In this document: piece after piece, positions 1 through 12,700 of the stretch
Numbering within the stretch: position 1 is the stretch's first letter
Layout: each line of letters opens with the position of its first letter
NCBI GenBank assembly: GCA_014706295.1
Contig: JACSVZ010000008.1
Location: forward strand, 14,286,159 to 14,350,158
Source: Lycocorax pyrrhopterus obiensis
Lineage: Eukaryota > Chordata > Aves > Passeriformes > Paradisaeidae
Reading direction: 5' to 3'
DNA length: 64,000 nt
Translations under genes and position numbers: made by a program
Notes under the pieces: generated by a model
What the model was told of the DNA's origin: nothing
Databases searched by the model: none
What the model saw: the letters and a program-made list of their open reading frames with translations, nothing else

Positions 1-3000
1 GCAGAGTCAACACAGACCTGACGAGCTGATAGGTAATGTCATGTTATGGCAACTCTAAAGCTCCTGCCGTTGATTTATCACATACTGTGTGCAACAGAAT
101 GATTGCTAATGGAGGGAGGGGGGAAGCAAAACAACAACAGCTTAATTTGATGCTTCTTAGAGCCAAAGGCTTGAGTCAAAAGGGTCAAATGAACTATTTG
201 AAGTCAAGGAGCAATGTGGTTTTTTATCAATTTTGAAATTATCAAACACACACATTAAAAATAACATTTTTACAGAAAAGTAATTTTACAGATTAGGAAA
301 ATCTAACTGACAAACTATATTCATAATTCAATCGTAACAGATAACTAAAGAGACACAAATTCTGAGCTTTTAAAGCATAGCTCTGTTAGTCTGGTAACTA
401 AATCCTGACACAATTAGAATCGTGTATCAACAGGGTGCAATTGAGAACCGTGTCATTTGTTCAGACCCATACCTCCATGTGCTCAGGAACATGCAGGCAG
501 GCAGTTACAGATAATTAAATGCAACTCCCTTTTTCTCCAGTTCCTCACCTTCAAAAAAATTTGACATTTCTAAGGATTATTTTAGTTCCTGTTTCCTTAT
601 CTTCTTTTTGTCTTCATTTTTCCCCAAAATGTATTGGCATTTACATTGTCCTCCTATTTTATTTAGAATAAATATGTCAGTTTTAAATTACAAATAAGCT
701 AATGGCATGTCCAACCAAGAGAACCAGTCAAATAAGCAAGTCACAGTATTTATTGAAAATATACTGTTTATATGCTTTCTTATGTCAGTCAAAATCAACA
801 CGCACATACTCATCTCAATTTTAAACAGATTAATCCAATAGGAACTCCAGCCTTCTATACTGATTTATCTCTCATCATGCACATTGCTTAAAGGAGTACT
901 TCTATCTCTGAGAAAGGTGTTGGGACATTTACTATTTGCCAAATACTAATAAATCTTTGTTGCTTGAGCACTGAAGCTTTAATATTTTGATCCCCTTGCA
1001 AGTAAGATTCAGCTCTGTAATTACTATTTTACAGTCCACACTCATATTTTGAGGGACTGAAGCAGTCTTTTTCAGTACATGCAGTTCTTTTTTAATTAAG
1101 ACGGCTAAATGAAATTCTAACTTAAGAAAAAGTGCTGCTTCATACTTGATAAACCATGGCAGCAATTTGTAGTAAAAATCACTCTTATCCTTAACTGTGA
1201 CATTTACTATTTATTGGCTCACACAAGAATTTCAGTAAGGTCAGAGCCACAGTAGAAGTCTCTCTGAGCTGAATTTTAAAATACAGGTAAAGACATCTAG
1301 AACTGTTATCTGGCAGAAACGTACAAAACACACACAATTCCACAAACAAGACTGAAGAGGAAGAAGAAAAAATATTTAGCTATCTCCTAAGACCTGAACA
1401 CTTCTCAGACATCTGGCATCACCTCTCACGAACCTCTGAATAGCCCAAGTGGAAATCCTAATTGACCAAGAGGATATTCTTAATCAGAAACCTTAAGAGA
1501 AATCCCTTTGTTGCCTCCAACTATCACACTGAGGCTGAGAAGCAAGGCTTGGGACTGATGCAACCATGGAACCATCTCCAAAAAAGGGAAGTTCAGATGC
1601 TAAATGTACTATTGGAAAGTCAGGAATAGAGGAAGAAGGCCTCAGGAAAGTGCAGATTACCAAAAAACACACACAGATGTGAACTCCCCTTTCATCAGCC
1701 GTTCTTCATACAGTGATAGTTCTATGCATTTATTTGAAGGAAAGTTGGAGAGAAGTGTCCACAGAAGAAAAATGTGGGGAGAGAAAACACACATAACCCA
1801 CCTATAACTGTGTTGTCTTCAAAATTAATGACGAAAACAAGAACAATTTTCTCCAGAAGTAGATGGTTACCTACCAAAAAAGCACTATCAGAACAGAGGA
1901 GAGAACAGTCGTGTTTGCCTCAGGAGTGTCCACTTCATCAACACCTGCCCACTCCCAGCATGTAAAACACACTGCACTTGTAGCAACAAAGTGTTATAGA
2001 AAACCCCAAGGTATTATGAGGGGAGAGTAATTTCATTTCGCACTGCATTAGAGTGCACTAAATTCAGATTGCTTCTCTATGAGCTTTACTTCTCATACCA
2101 CAAGTGCTGTACCCAGCAAGTCCCCAAGGACCCGGGCCTCACTAGCAGTTAATGATCCATTAGACAGCCACCTTGATGCAAACCAGAAGGTGGCTAATGC
2201 TCTAACAAAGTGGTCCTAAACTACAATAACAGACAACGTTCAAGGATTACAGCCACTATAAACCAGTAGCCATAGTTAATAACTGTAATATTTCATTAAA
2301 ATGGCTAGAAATAATGCACACCAGATACCCAAACAACTACAGATGACCACAATAGTATTAGAAAAGTTGCAATATAACACTGAACGAAAACAAGTTAGAC
2401 ATTTGCCACAGCACACTGAATGTGTCTTCTCAGCATAAACTCTTCCTAGTTGTTTCACCATCACAGACACAGAAAAATTCAAAAAAGAAGAGAAATTCAG
2501 AGAAATAGCTATAGTATAATAGTATTATTACCAGTCAAAATAAACAAGCAGCATCTCTTGGAGTAGCAAGAAGACTTCTACTCTGTTTCTGTGCAGCTCA
2601 GCCAATAAAACTACCTTTATAACTTCCATTTGCTTACATTTTTCTTGAAGACTACCATACCATTAGCTATGTCATAAAATATACATCAAACCTTGCGTGG
2701 TTTAAAAATGTACCACAATCGCTTCATGGTCCCTTCATGCCCCTTGCACACTAATTTACAGACCTAGAACCAGAATAGTTTAAACAATTATACTTTTAGT
2801 TTAAATATCAAAACAAATTATATTATTGAAGAACACAGTAGCATAGTTTGGGCAATGTTTTTAGACCAGTATCGACAAGGCAAAGAAGATCCTTTAAATT
2901 ACAAAGCTACCTCTAATATACTGCTATGGCAAAAGGTATATATAGAAGCAAGGAAAAAAAGGGCAAAAATTAATATATTAACTACTTAATTTATGTTAAA

Positions 3001-3599
3001 AATTCATTATATAGTAACTTAAATTTAGTATTAATAACACAAAACAGAACTCTTCAGAAAGCTTTGTGTCTTGATAAATGAAAAGTATACCATGAGTGCT
3101 AACACCCATTTATCAGAATTAGGATATTAGATGGTATTTTTCTTGTTTTGTTTTGTTGGGTAGATAGTAGGATCCACATCCACTAAAAGCATAAAAAAAG
3201 GAGGCCAAATAAAGAAAACCTAGTTGGAATAAAAGAGTGGAAGTGTGATTTCCACAGAAGTTCTGTAAAGCACTATTTTACTGGCAATATAGTTAGCCTT
3301 TGGCAATGTGCCATACACCCAGAGAAACACAGGCCCTGTACAAAGCCTGTGACATGGTGCAAAAGAAGAGTTTTAACACGCCCTAAAACACACAGATGGC
3401 AATGACAAAGATATTTACATTTTGAAAGAATGCTCTCGTAGTTTTGTAAAAACTGCAATCAATTTCATCACTGAAGGAGAAAGCTTGAGAAGATGAAGTT
3501 AAATTAATTTGGTTTCTTTTCTAGCTGGTTTAGAATTTTTAATTGGTTTGTTGCTTTTCAGAGGTGAATGAATTGAGTACAGATGAAGTGACTGCCAGC

Positions 3600-4025
3600 T
3601 AAAAAAAGTCTCAAGATCTTGTGGCATAGCAGGCACTACTGCCTCCCCGGGCAGCCTGTTCCAGTGCTCTGACACCCTCAGTGTAAAGAAGTTCTTCCTG
3701 ATGTTGAGGTGGAGCTTCTTGTGTTTTAGTTTATGGACATTGCTCCTTGTCCTGTTTCTGGGCACCACTGAAAAGAGTCTGGCAGCATCCTCACCCATGT
3801 TTGAGATGTTTGTATGGATTGATGAGTACCCCTCTTGGTCTTTTCTTCTCCAGACTAAACAGGCCCAGCTCCCACAGTCTCTCCTCATCAGAGATGCTCC
3901 AGCCCCTGAATCATCTTTGTGGCCTCCGCCAGACCCCTTCTAGAAGGTCCTTGTCTTTTTTGTACTGAGGAGCCCAGAACTGGACATAGTACTCCAGATG
4001 TGGCCTCACCAGGGCTGAGAATACA
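3600..4025 (-). mobile_element. CR1-type LINE fragment (3' region, truncated)
   Basis: The plus strand reads as the reverse complement of avian CR1 3' sequence. Diagnostic phrases in order are CAGCCTGTTCCAGTGCTCTG, AAAGAAGTTCTTCCTGATG, TTCTTCTCCAGACTAAACAG, GAGATGCTCCAGCCCCTG and ACTCCAGATGTGGCCTCACC. The element is therefore on the minus strand, 5'-truncated in the usual CR1 fashion, and ends against TA-rich sequence at about 4025. A minus-strand open stretch of 129 codons (3499-3888) is the degenerate CR1 reading frame running into flanking DNA, not a host gene. CR1 is the dominant retrotransposon of birds. Confidence 0.9.
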
Positions 4026-7000
4026 TCTATTTATATATATATACTTGTAGCAATTATTGCACAACAAGCTGCAGTGTGCTGCCCAGCACAGTAACAAAGC
4101 AATTCTGGTCTAAATACAACTTAGCTGTCAGAAACAGAAAGCTATCATTGTCTTTACATTTCCAATAATCTGTCAAGATACTTACTCCTTTATTTATCTC
4201 CCACTAAACCCTCTCCCCAAAAAGTGTGGTAAGAATATCAAGGCCATTACCCACATGGTTTGAAGATATTCAAAGGTCTCAATCATTAAGTCTTCACTGG
4301 AGGTTAACTCTTGCTTTGTGCAAACCTAGAATACAGCTTTCAGTTTAGTCCAGTTTTCTCCAAAAAGAGTCTAGTCTGCACGTGCTTAAACCACTTTGTG
4401 GAACCAATCGGTGATCAGCAAGCAGGGTCTTCTGGGGGATGTGCTTTCAAATTTCATTGCTGCTCCAAGTAAAACCACTAACATAGATGCAGCCTCAGTT
4501 ACGTCTGATCTACCCAAGGGAAAATGAGCAGCAGCAGTTCCAGCACAACACAGGAAGGCATCACATAGCCTGCTGAAATAACACATGGTGAAAGTTTACC
4601 ACTACACCCTACAAGCAGTGTTTACTGAGTCAAACCAGATCCCACAGCTCCTAGTCCTGGAGAATCCCACGCCTTCCCTTCCAGGCGATGCCCTTCAACA
4701 TACTCTATTATTCTCATCCAACTGTTTATCGCTGTGCAATTACAGCACCCAGCCTCCAGGGTTCAGAGTGCTTGGGAAGCAACAAGATACTGGATTGTGT
4801 CCTCCAACCATATTGGAGCAGGTGGGTTCAAAAAACAGTAACCGCATCCTCCTTCAGAGTGTGAAAAGAAAGATGATTTTTTCCCAGCTACTCCTGGAAG
4901 AATATTCTTCCTTAACTTAGGAAATAAGAATTAACTTTCTTGTAAGTCTACAATTTCAAAGTTATTTGTAGGACTGATAATTCTCCTACTCATCTATGCA
5001 AATCAGTGTGAACTTCAGAGATACTATGAAAAATACAGTGGTATTAATTTCTGGGGGAAGATTTTAATAATCTCCTCCAAGCAGTTTAAGATACTGGTGT
5101 ACAATTTGCACTGTATCCTTACCCAGAATTAGAAATTCTCATCATTTAAGAAAATTGTATAAACTACTGTTATAACAATCACTTTCATAAATGATCACCC
5201 AAACTGCCTTTATTACTTTTATACTGAAAGCCCATAATTTAAAATCTCAGAATGCAAATCATACTTTTACAGTAAGGTATACCTACATGTCTTTCTATTT
5301 ACTGTATTAGATAAAGAAAAATGCTGCCAAAACAGCAACATTTAGTACCTCTATACCAACCATAAAATTGAGTAAGTACTTTGAAATCAATGAGTGTATA
5401 GGATCAAAACTAAGTTTCAGCAACAAAGCCCTTGTGCATTTTTTCAGTGACTGCCAGGACACTGCAGGTGTGTTTGCTGCCTAATTCTGACCTGCAAAGA
5501 GATCCAAATCCCAAGCTTGCCAAAGCTGCTTTTCTGAAGCAAGTGTTCTTCTATCAACTAAAATGCAGTATTTTAGGGCATACAGTTCTCTTATCTGGTG
5601 TTAATTTTTCCTAAACAATAAAGAGAATGGAGCAGTTTGGAATTGAAGTTAAAAGTGTCCCAGGACTGTCTCTATTTTCTAAAGCTTTACTGAGAGGAAC
5701 CTTTACTTGGTCCCAAATACTGAATGATTATGAACACGTAGTCACAAAGCTAAAAATAAAATTAAAATAATTACTAAATAAATAAATTAATAATACATTC
5801 ATTTTTTTAAAAAACATGCTTTTCAACTCAGTCTTCTTTTTACCATCTTCAACAAGTCTCTGAATGCTACTGTGACCTGTCTGAATCTAAAGCTTTCTGA
5901 GGCTGGATAACATACCCTGTAACCATACAGGTGTGCAAAGAAATTAATAGCTTTAATGTTTAGGATAAACATTCCACTATCAGCTGCCCAAATTTGATGA
6001 AGTTTTATTCAGACCTCAGAACAATCATCACAAGATACAGAAAAGCTCCTCCCAAATTAAGGACGTTGCACCTCCAAATTACTAAGGGGAAAACTATTTT
6101 ACTCATCTTTGGTCCTTAAAACAGCTTCACTTGAGGTGAGGGGGGAAGAACAAGCAGAGAGTAAAGGGAAGAGAAATTTGTTGCTGAATTTTTGAAAGGT
6201 AACACATCCGTTGTATTTCAGAAGTTAAAATATTTCAGTGCACAATTTCTCAAATTCCTTAAAAAAAAAATCAATAAAAAAGAAAACCCACAACTAGTCA
6301 GAACCAGACCCTGTGAGCAACACCTCGCTATTAACTTCCGAGACTCCACGCAGCTGACTTTCTTGATCCCACAACCTGTATCACACCCACACACACACCA
6401 CATACACATTCCCCCCTTCCCTTAGGATTGTATACTCACGCTGGATTTCTTCCTGCCAAAGACATCTGCATCCTTCTTCTGTTAAAGTTTAACAAAACAA
6501 AACCACCTTTTACTGGTTCCACTGAGGAAATGTCAAGTTCTAAAGTTACAGAGACCTCTAGAATGTGACATTCTCACAGCAAAAAAATACTCTCTACAAG
6601 TAGTTGCCTACTGATAGGGGAGGAACAGTTTAACCAGAAGAAACATCTCTGTGCAACCTTGGTTGCATACACAATGGAATTATGAGAAGTCTGGGCTCTG
6701 CAATAAGAGCTTTGAAAGACATGTCATTCAGGCTAGCACATGCCAGTAGGTTTTGGTTCAAAAAACCAAGTACTGTACAGAGATGATGCATATTTCCTTG
6801 TTTTCCATGACAGAAATATAATATCAAATTTAAAAAATTAAACATTATTTCACAGAGGCCACAAAAAGCAGTATCCTTTTTATAAAAGTAGAAAATCTCC
6901 AGACATCCTTTATATTCTTTCCACGAGCATTGCCTAATAAATGTTGTAACCCTGAAGCTTCTAAATGTAGCAGTGATGATATCATCATTTTAAAGGCACT

Positions 7001-7845
7001 TTAACAGAACATTAGGAGAAACAATTTCTTTTCTCAAAATCAAAATAACAATAACCAAATTGATTAAAAGTGGTTTATACTAAAAATATTCACAATCTCT
7101 ACGTTCACAGGCTTCTTTAGGTAAGAGTAAAAAATAGTATACAGAATTCTGAAATAACAAAAGAGCCCCCATGAACTAATGAGGCACAATAAACATTTCA
7201 TTTAAGTTTCAAGAGATACATGCTAGGAAAGCACAATCTTTATATTATAGTGAGTAAGAATAAATACTAAATAATAAATATTTGGAAGAATATAGTACTA
7301 TAGTACTATTGCACTTAAAAGCTCAAAAATGTTTTCAATTCCATGCATAGAGCTGCTCTGAAAGCCACATTGAATATATTGCCTTTGTTTGTTTAGGTTA
7401 TGCACAAATAAATATTGGGATGACAGTTAAAGACACATCCTTGAAGTAGTCTACCCAATAAATTTGGAAAGAGAAAGAAGAGGAGGAGGAATAAAAAATC
7501 CAGCTGTATAAGATTCTCTTTGTTGCCTGCTTGTTAAGGAATCCTTCTGGCACAACTGAGGGGATTATGAATTCACATGTGAATTTATCCCCTATTAAAC
7601 TTTTAGTGAAAGGGTCAGTTAGCAGGAATGATAAAGCTCAAGCACACCAGTCACATGCTGGCAGAGCATCTGTGACTGGCTCTACTCAGGCATATCACTG
7701 GTTTATAGCTTTAACATCGAGAGGAAGCCACAGGGGCGGGCAGAAAACAGTCCACTTCTGAAAAGATTGGAAATAGTGCAAAGTACAGTTTCACACAAGA
7801 CAAAGGCAGTGTGACTTTGTGACTTTGGGTCACACCTTTTTATCC

Positions 7846-7871
7846 TTTTTTTTTTTTTTTTTTTTTTTTTT
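7846..7871 (+). repeat. Poly(T) run of 26
   Basis: An uninterrupted T26 on the plus strand (A26 on the minus strand) is flanked on the left by a short direct repeat (GTGACTTT twice at 7811-7826). It could be the tail of a minus-strand retrocopy lying to its right, but I see no recognisable parent gene or target-site duplication. Confidence 0.95.
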
Positions 7872-9539
7872 AAGAGAGCACTAAGGAGGACAGAGCAGGT
7901 TAAAATCTCCCATCTCACTGACAAGGGTTCTCACCATCTCTTAAGACTTTTCTGTAGCACTTCAGCCACTGAGATCTTCCTCTTTTCCACCCCAACTCCT
8001 TTTGCTGGGCTCCCTTAGCATCCAAGCAGCACTCCTGGTCCTACACACATCACTGCTATACAGGTGGCAGTTAAAAATGTACAGCAACTGTGCCAATCCT
8101 GAAGCCTGGTCAAAAGTTACATTTACACACCACCTCAATATCTTATACTTTCTTTTTAAAATTTATACTTTTATTGCAATTATGCAACGTAACACAGAGG
8201 ACAATCCTGTTTGCACCTTCCTACAGTTGTGTTATTTCTACAAGAGATTTGGTTCAAGCTTTTGGGGTGAAGAAAAAAGAAAAGTACGAAGGTCAGCAAC
8301 AATACAGCAGCTAGAGTCATAATGGAAGACTCACCTTCCTTATGACAAGAGGTTCTCTGGGGCCAGTCTGCACATTCTCACCAGTCACCACGTCCACTGG
8401 CCAGGTGCCCTGTCACCTGTCTTCTCAGGCTCTTCTTCAAAACTGTTGGGATTGAGCATTCTCTACAGAGTCAAATGAATCTGACCTTTCACTAATACTC
8501 CCTGGCTGCAACTCACACACGGTGTTTGAGCACACACCTTGGCCTCTAAGCTGTTCCAGGGCCCCTGTGACAGGCCTGCAGGCTCGCTGAGCCCAGCACA
8601 GGGAGGGCTGTGCCTGCTGGTGCAGCTCTGTCCTCAGGACCTTGTTGGGAAACGCCTGCTCCCTTCCACAGTGTGACTCAAAGAACCCAGGAGCACACTC
8701 CTCACTTGCCTGCACTTGCAGGACCTAATGGGTGCAATATTTTGAGACTTTCTGAAGTCTTGTTATTTTAGGAGTCAGTGGTAATAAGGCAGACACATTA
8801 CTTGGCAATCCATTTTAAATGTCCTATTAGTGAATTTGTTTGCATTAAATGACACAAATAAAAAGATAATAACAAAATCCTGACCTTCAGAAAATTTTTA
8901 CCAGGCTTGGAAAGAAGCACATTGTAAAACAGCCTTCTAGATATATTGTATAAAAAAGTGAAGATTTCCAGAAATTCTGAAATAATACTTCATTTGCCCA
9001 TAAAGATAATGCGAAACTATTTTTCACAGTTATCCACAAAAGCTAGTGAAAACTGGATCATACATATTGAAATTGCTTAGAGGTAAAAGGGAGCAACTAG
9101 TTTGGATTAAACGTGCTTTCTGCCCACTTCCCACTCCAAGTAACCCAATTTTCTATAGTTATACACTTGCTTTTTCTGCCCATTGTGGTTTGATCAAGAA
9201 TATCCCTAAAAAAGGCTTCTTTATGCTACTGGGTCAGTTTCAGTCTGCAGCACAATTTACATAGCATCTATTTCTATTTCCTGCAATGATGAATAGTCCA
9301 GCACTTCTACCAAACATTTGTCTGTGTAAGTTTAGGCTTCACTTTTGTACCATTTTTAGCCATCATTCAAATTGCTTCCACTGTTAATGGAAAGAAAAAA
9401 TGAACTTAGCTACAATCAAACTGGTTATTAATTTATTTAGTTAACCTTTTTTTCATATTAAATAGGAAAAGTCTTTCTCATGTTTGGAAGAACAGGCTTA
9501 CTTAGTCATATTTTTCTCAACTCTTGTTTTTAATCTCTT

Positions 9540-9730
9540 CCAAATGGTCGATTTGACTGTGGTGTTGATGCATATGCAATTCCATATGATGCAGTTGCAT
9601 TGCACAGCTTAACATATGAAAACAACCAAAGATCAGAACATTTAGCACCTGCAAAATAATCTTCAATTACTGCCTTCAGCCAGATAATAAACTAAGTAAA
9701 TGACAGCCATGTGCCATGCTAATAAACTTT
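9540..9730. promoter_or_regulatory. Candidate regulatory cluster with CATATG boxes
   Basis: Three CATATG E-boxes lie within 48 bp (9571-9576, 9583-9588, 9613-9618). They are interleaved with POU-like ATGCAAT/TTGCAT sites around 9568-9602. A TGACAGCC lies about 90 bp further on. CATATG is a preferred site of Twist/NeuroD-class bHLH factors. Function is not shown by the sequence. Confidence 0.3.
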
Positions 9731-12700
9731 CACAAGAGGACTGAAAAATGTGAAAACAATTTTTAAAAAGAAGTGGTGATTTAGAATAGTTTTAGGCTCT
9801 GTAAGATGGGACTCTTTTATATTACTTTAAAGGACAGTGTGCAATCTGTAAGACAATGAAGTTTTGCATCAACTAATGATCAGATGATGATGTTTTTATA
9901 TCATAATGAGGATACAACTCAAAAGTGCCTTCACCATTCCCAGGAATTGCTCAACTGCTGTCTTTTTCACCCACACAAAAAGAAAGTGAATAGCCATTGA
10001 AATAATTTAAATATCTTCTTTTATAAAATATAAATAAATAAAGCAAGCTTGCTATTATACAGTTTGGAGAACTTTTGTTGTCAGAATTTGTCTTTTTTTT
10101 TAATATTTAGAAAGAAGAGTACAATGAAGAAAAGCAAGTGGGTTTGCCATCAAAAGCATTCATTGCTCTGACACACAAACACCTGTCAGTGGAAAAAGTC
10201 TTCAACTTCTTCACTTCTCTTTACTATGAAGCAAATGCGCATGAAGCTTTCAGACTATTTTCTTCCAGTGTTTTGAAGTACCTTTCAGTTCACATGAAGG
10301 CTAACAATTGCAAAGAAGCAGAAGGGAAGGAAAAACTGGCACAACGGGAAGACTGAGGAGTAGTGAAAGCCTACCTGCTCATAGCTATTCTTTTGTTGAA
10401 CACGCTTATGGCACACCCATTTTAAGTACAGCCAAAATGATATACAAAAAAAAAACAGGAAAAATATTTCAGAAGTTTAATTCCTAATGTAAATTTCTTG
10501 CCCTGCAAATATTTTCTTCCAAGCGAGATTTATACTTTAACCACACAAATCATGACATATTTCATGAGCAACAGTAATAGAACACTATTGATATAAATTT
10601 ACAATTTACATGTAGGGTTTTTTGCATTTATATAGTAATCCCTAATTACCTTATTCAGTGTGTAACTGCAAAATAACTATAGCAGACTAAGTCGGTTTCA
10701 TAGCTAACACAACTACTGAAACAAGAACCAACATTTTTACAAAGTGTATGAAAGATACAACAGATTATTTTGAAATTACTGTTGCCCATGGCCACATAAA
10801 TGGAATTAAGCTTGCTAATTTTGTAAGAAAAAAATCCCAAAATATCTTTATCTTTCACTGACATAGATTAAAATCTTTACAAATGTCACATTAAAGAAAA
10901 GAAGAAAGCTCGCAGAAGCATCAAGCCAGCAATCTTATGACAGCAAAGCCTATCCTTCTTGCGGATTAGTAAACCCTCACTTACATCTGATCAAGCAGTT
11001 CTTCCTCCAACTCTCAGTGCTTAGCCTGCCCTATCAATCCAGTGATACCTTTTCTCTGAAACAATTACACTTGAAGAGTTTCGAATTTCTGGTTCAGACT
11101 AATCCATTTAACTACAGAAGCACCTTTCAAGCTTCCATTTGACACAAGTCCATCGTTCATCATTTGCTGGTGCATATGCTTTTTGCTGACAGAGCTCCAT
11201 TACTAGAAAAAGCTCAGTAAGTAAAGCTGATTTGAAACAACTATATATTATAGATAGCCTGCATGAGACATGCTGATTTTGAGTCTAGAAAATCACCACA
11301 TAAAAAAGGAAGGGGGGAGGGGTGGCTGGAAAGAACTACTTAATTATTAATATACTTTCACTTCTTACCAACTGCTGCAATGTGATTTATTAGTGTTAAT
11401 TTGCAATTTACTTGGGGCATGGGAAGAGAAATTTAACTCTATATAGCAAGTACATAACATGCTTTGGAATTCTTGGACCAGAAATGTTTTTTGTCTTTGA
11501 TTAATAATAAAACAATGCACCAATGCTATACAGATCCCTACCAACTTTAGCATGTTGTAAGATCATCAAGCTGGAAATCAATATGCTGAACCATAAATTC
11601 TGCAGCACAAGCAAGAACATATTTGATTCTATTTCTTGACCAGTGACATAATTCAGGTAACATTAACAAGGCATTTCTTTTGTGTATTTGGCAACAGTAA
11701 GTGATTTACCAACATGCATTAAGGTTCAGCATTTGGTGTGGTTTAGTGTTTCAGCCTCTTATTTTACAAATGCAAGTATGGGGCAAAGAGGGATTAAGTA
11801 ATGTACTCAATGTTCACATTTTCTTATTCATCACTTTGGCTAATAAACCTTACGGCTACTGCAGGTGCGTATAAGAAGGTTTCACCAGTTTGTCTGTGCT
11901 CACTCAACCATCAGATTTTTTTTTTTTTGAGAGTGAGTCAAACCATAAAAAAATAATAAAATAAAAAATAGGAAGTATGGCAACGAGAGCTGGCAGCAAA
12001 GTAAAGGGTCTATCAATGAAGTACAATTAGCCTTCATGTAGTTCCTTTTAGGCTCTATGAAAAAAAAGCACTTCCATGAAACCAAGAGGGTACTGAATGT
12101 CAAGTAATAGTTATATCCCTGCTTTTTGAAGTGCCTTGCTTTGAAAAGGGATAGAGACTCACTTCCCCTAACATTCACAAATATTATGCCAATCTTTTGG
12201 GGGAAGAGTGAGACAGAAAAGAAAGAGAAAAGAAGCAGCTGAAATAATAACAGATTTTAGGATCTATCTTTAAGGTATAGCCAGATAAGGCCTTTTCCAG
12301 CAACCAACATTTTTTTCTCTTCACTGACTGGATTGAAAAAAGAAGTTAAAAACGGGAACGGAGATGCAGAGTTTGTTGTATCCTTGAACAGGAATTAAGT
12401 TCTATGCTTCAGTTTGAGAGAATGGGACTTGTAAGTCCTACCTAGACTACAAATTTTTGTACATTATGAGAAAATCTTTTTCTTTTCAGTTTGTAAGCAC
12501 AGTACAAAGAGCAACACACGGAAGTAACAGTCAGAAAATATCACTGGGATAAAAATGGGTATCTTGATAGTCCACGACTTCTTAGATATTTGACTTCTTT
12601 GTTCCAACAGATTTGTTTGTGACAGCAGTTACTTTAATCAATAGGACGTATTCAAGCTGCTTATGATGAGTTCCTTATGTAGACATGGTGAATACTTCTC

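Noticed and set aside
480..600. Coding-like minus-strand frame with a GAAG|GTGAGG donor
   Set aside because: There is no polypyrimidine tract or acceptor and the frame is only 22 codons. It is most likely chance.
3499..3888. 129-codon minus-strand frame resembling a hypothetical protein
   Set aside because: It is the CR1 3' region read through into flanking DNA, not a host gene.
6441..6480. 39-nt exon-like segment on the minus strand (KKDADVFGRKKSS) with a TTTAACAG acceptor and GTGAGT donor
   Set aside because: The frame is open and the splice sites fair, but the peptide is unrecognised and too short to distinguish from chance. It is worth a glance in RNA data only.
10985..11055. Exon-like segment on the minus strand with TTTCAG acceptor and GAT|GTAAGT donor
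   Set aside because: All three frames contain stops, so it cannot be an LRMDA coding exon. Nothing else supports it as a non-coding exon.
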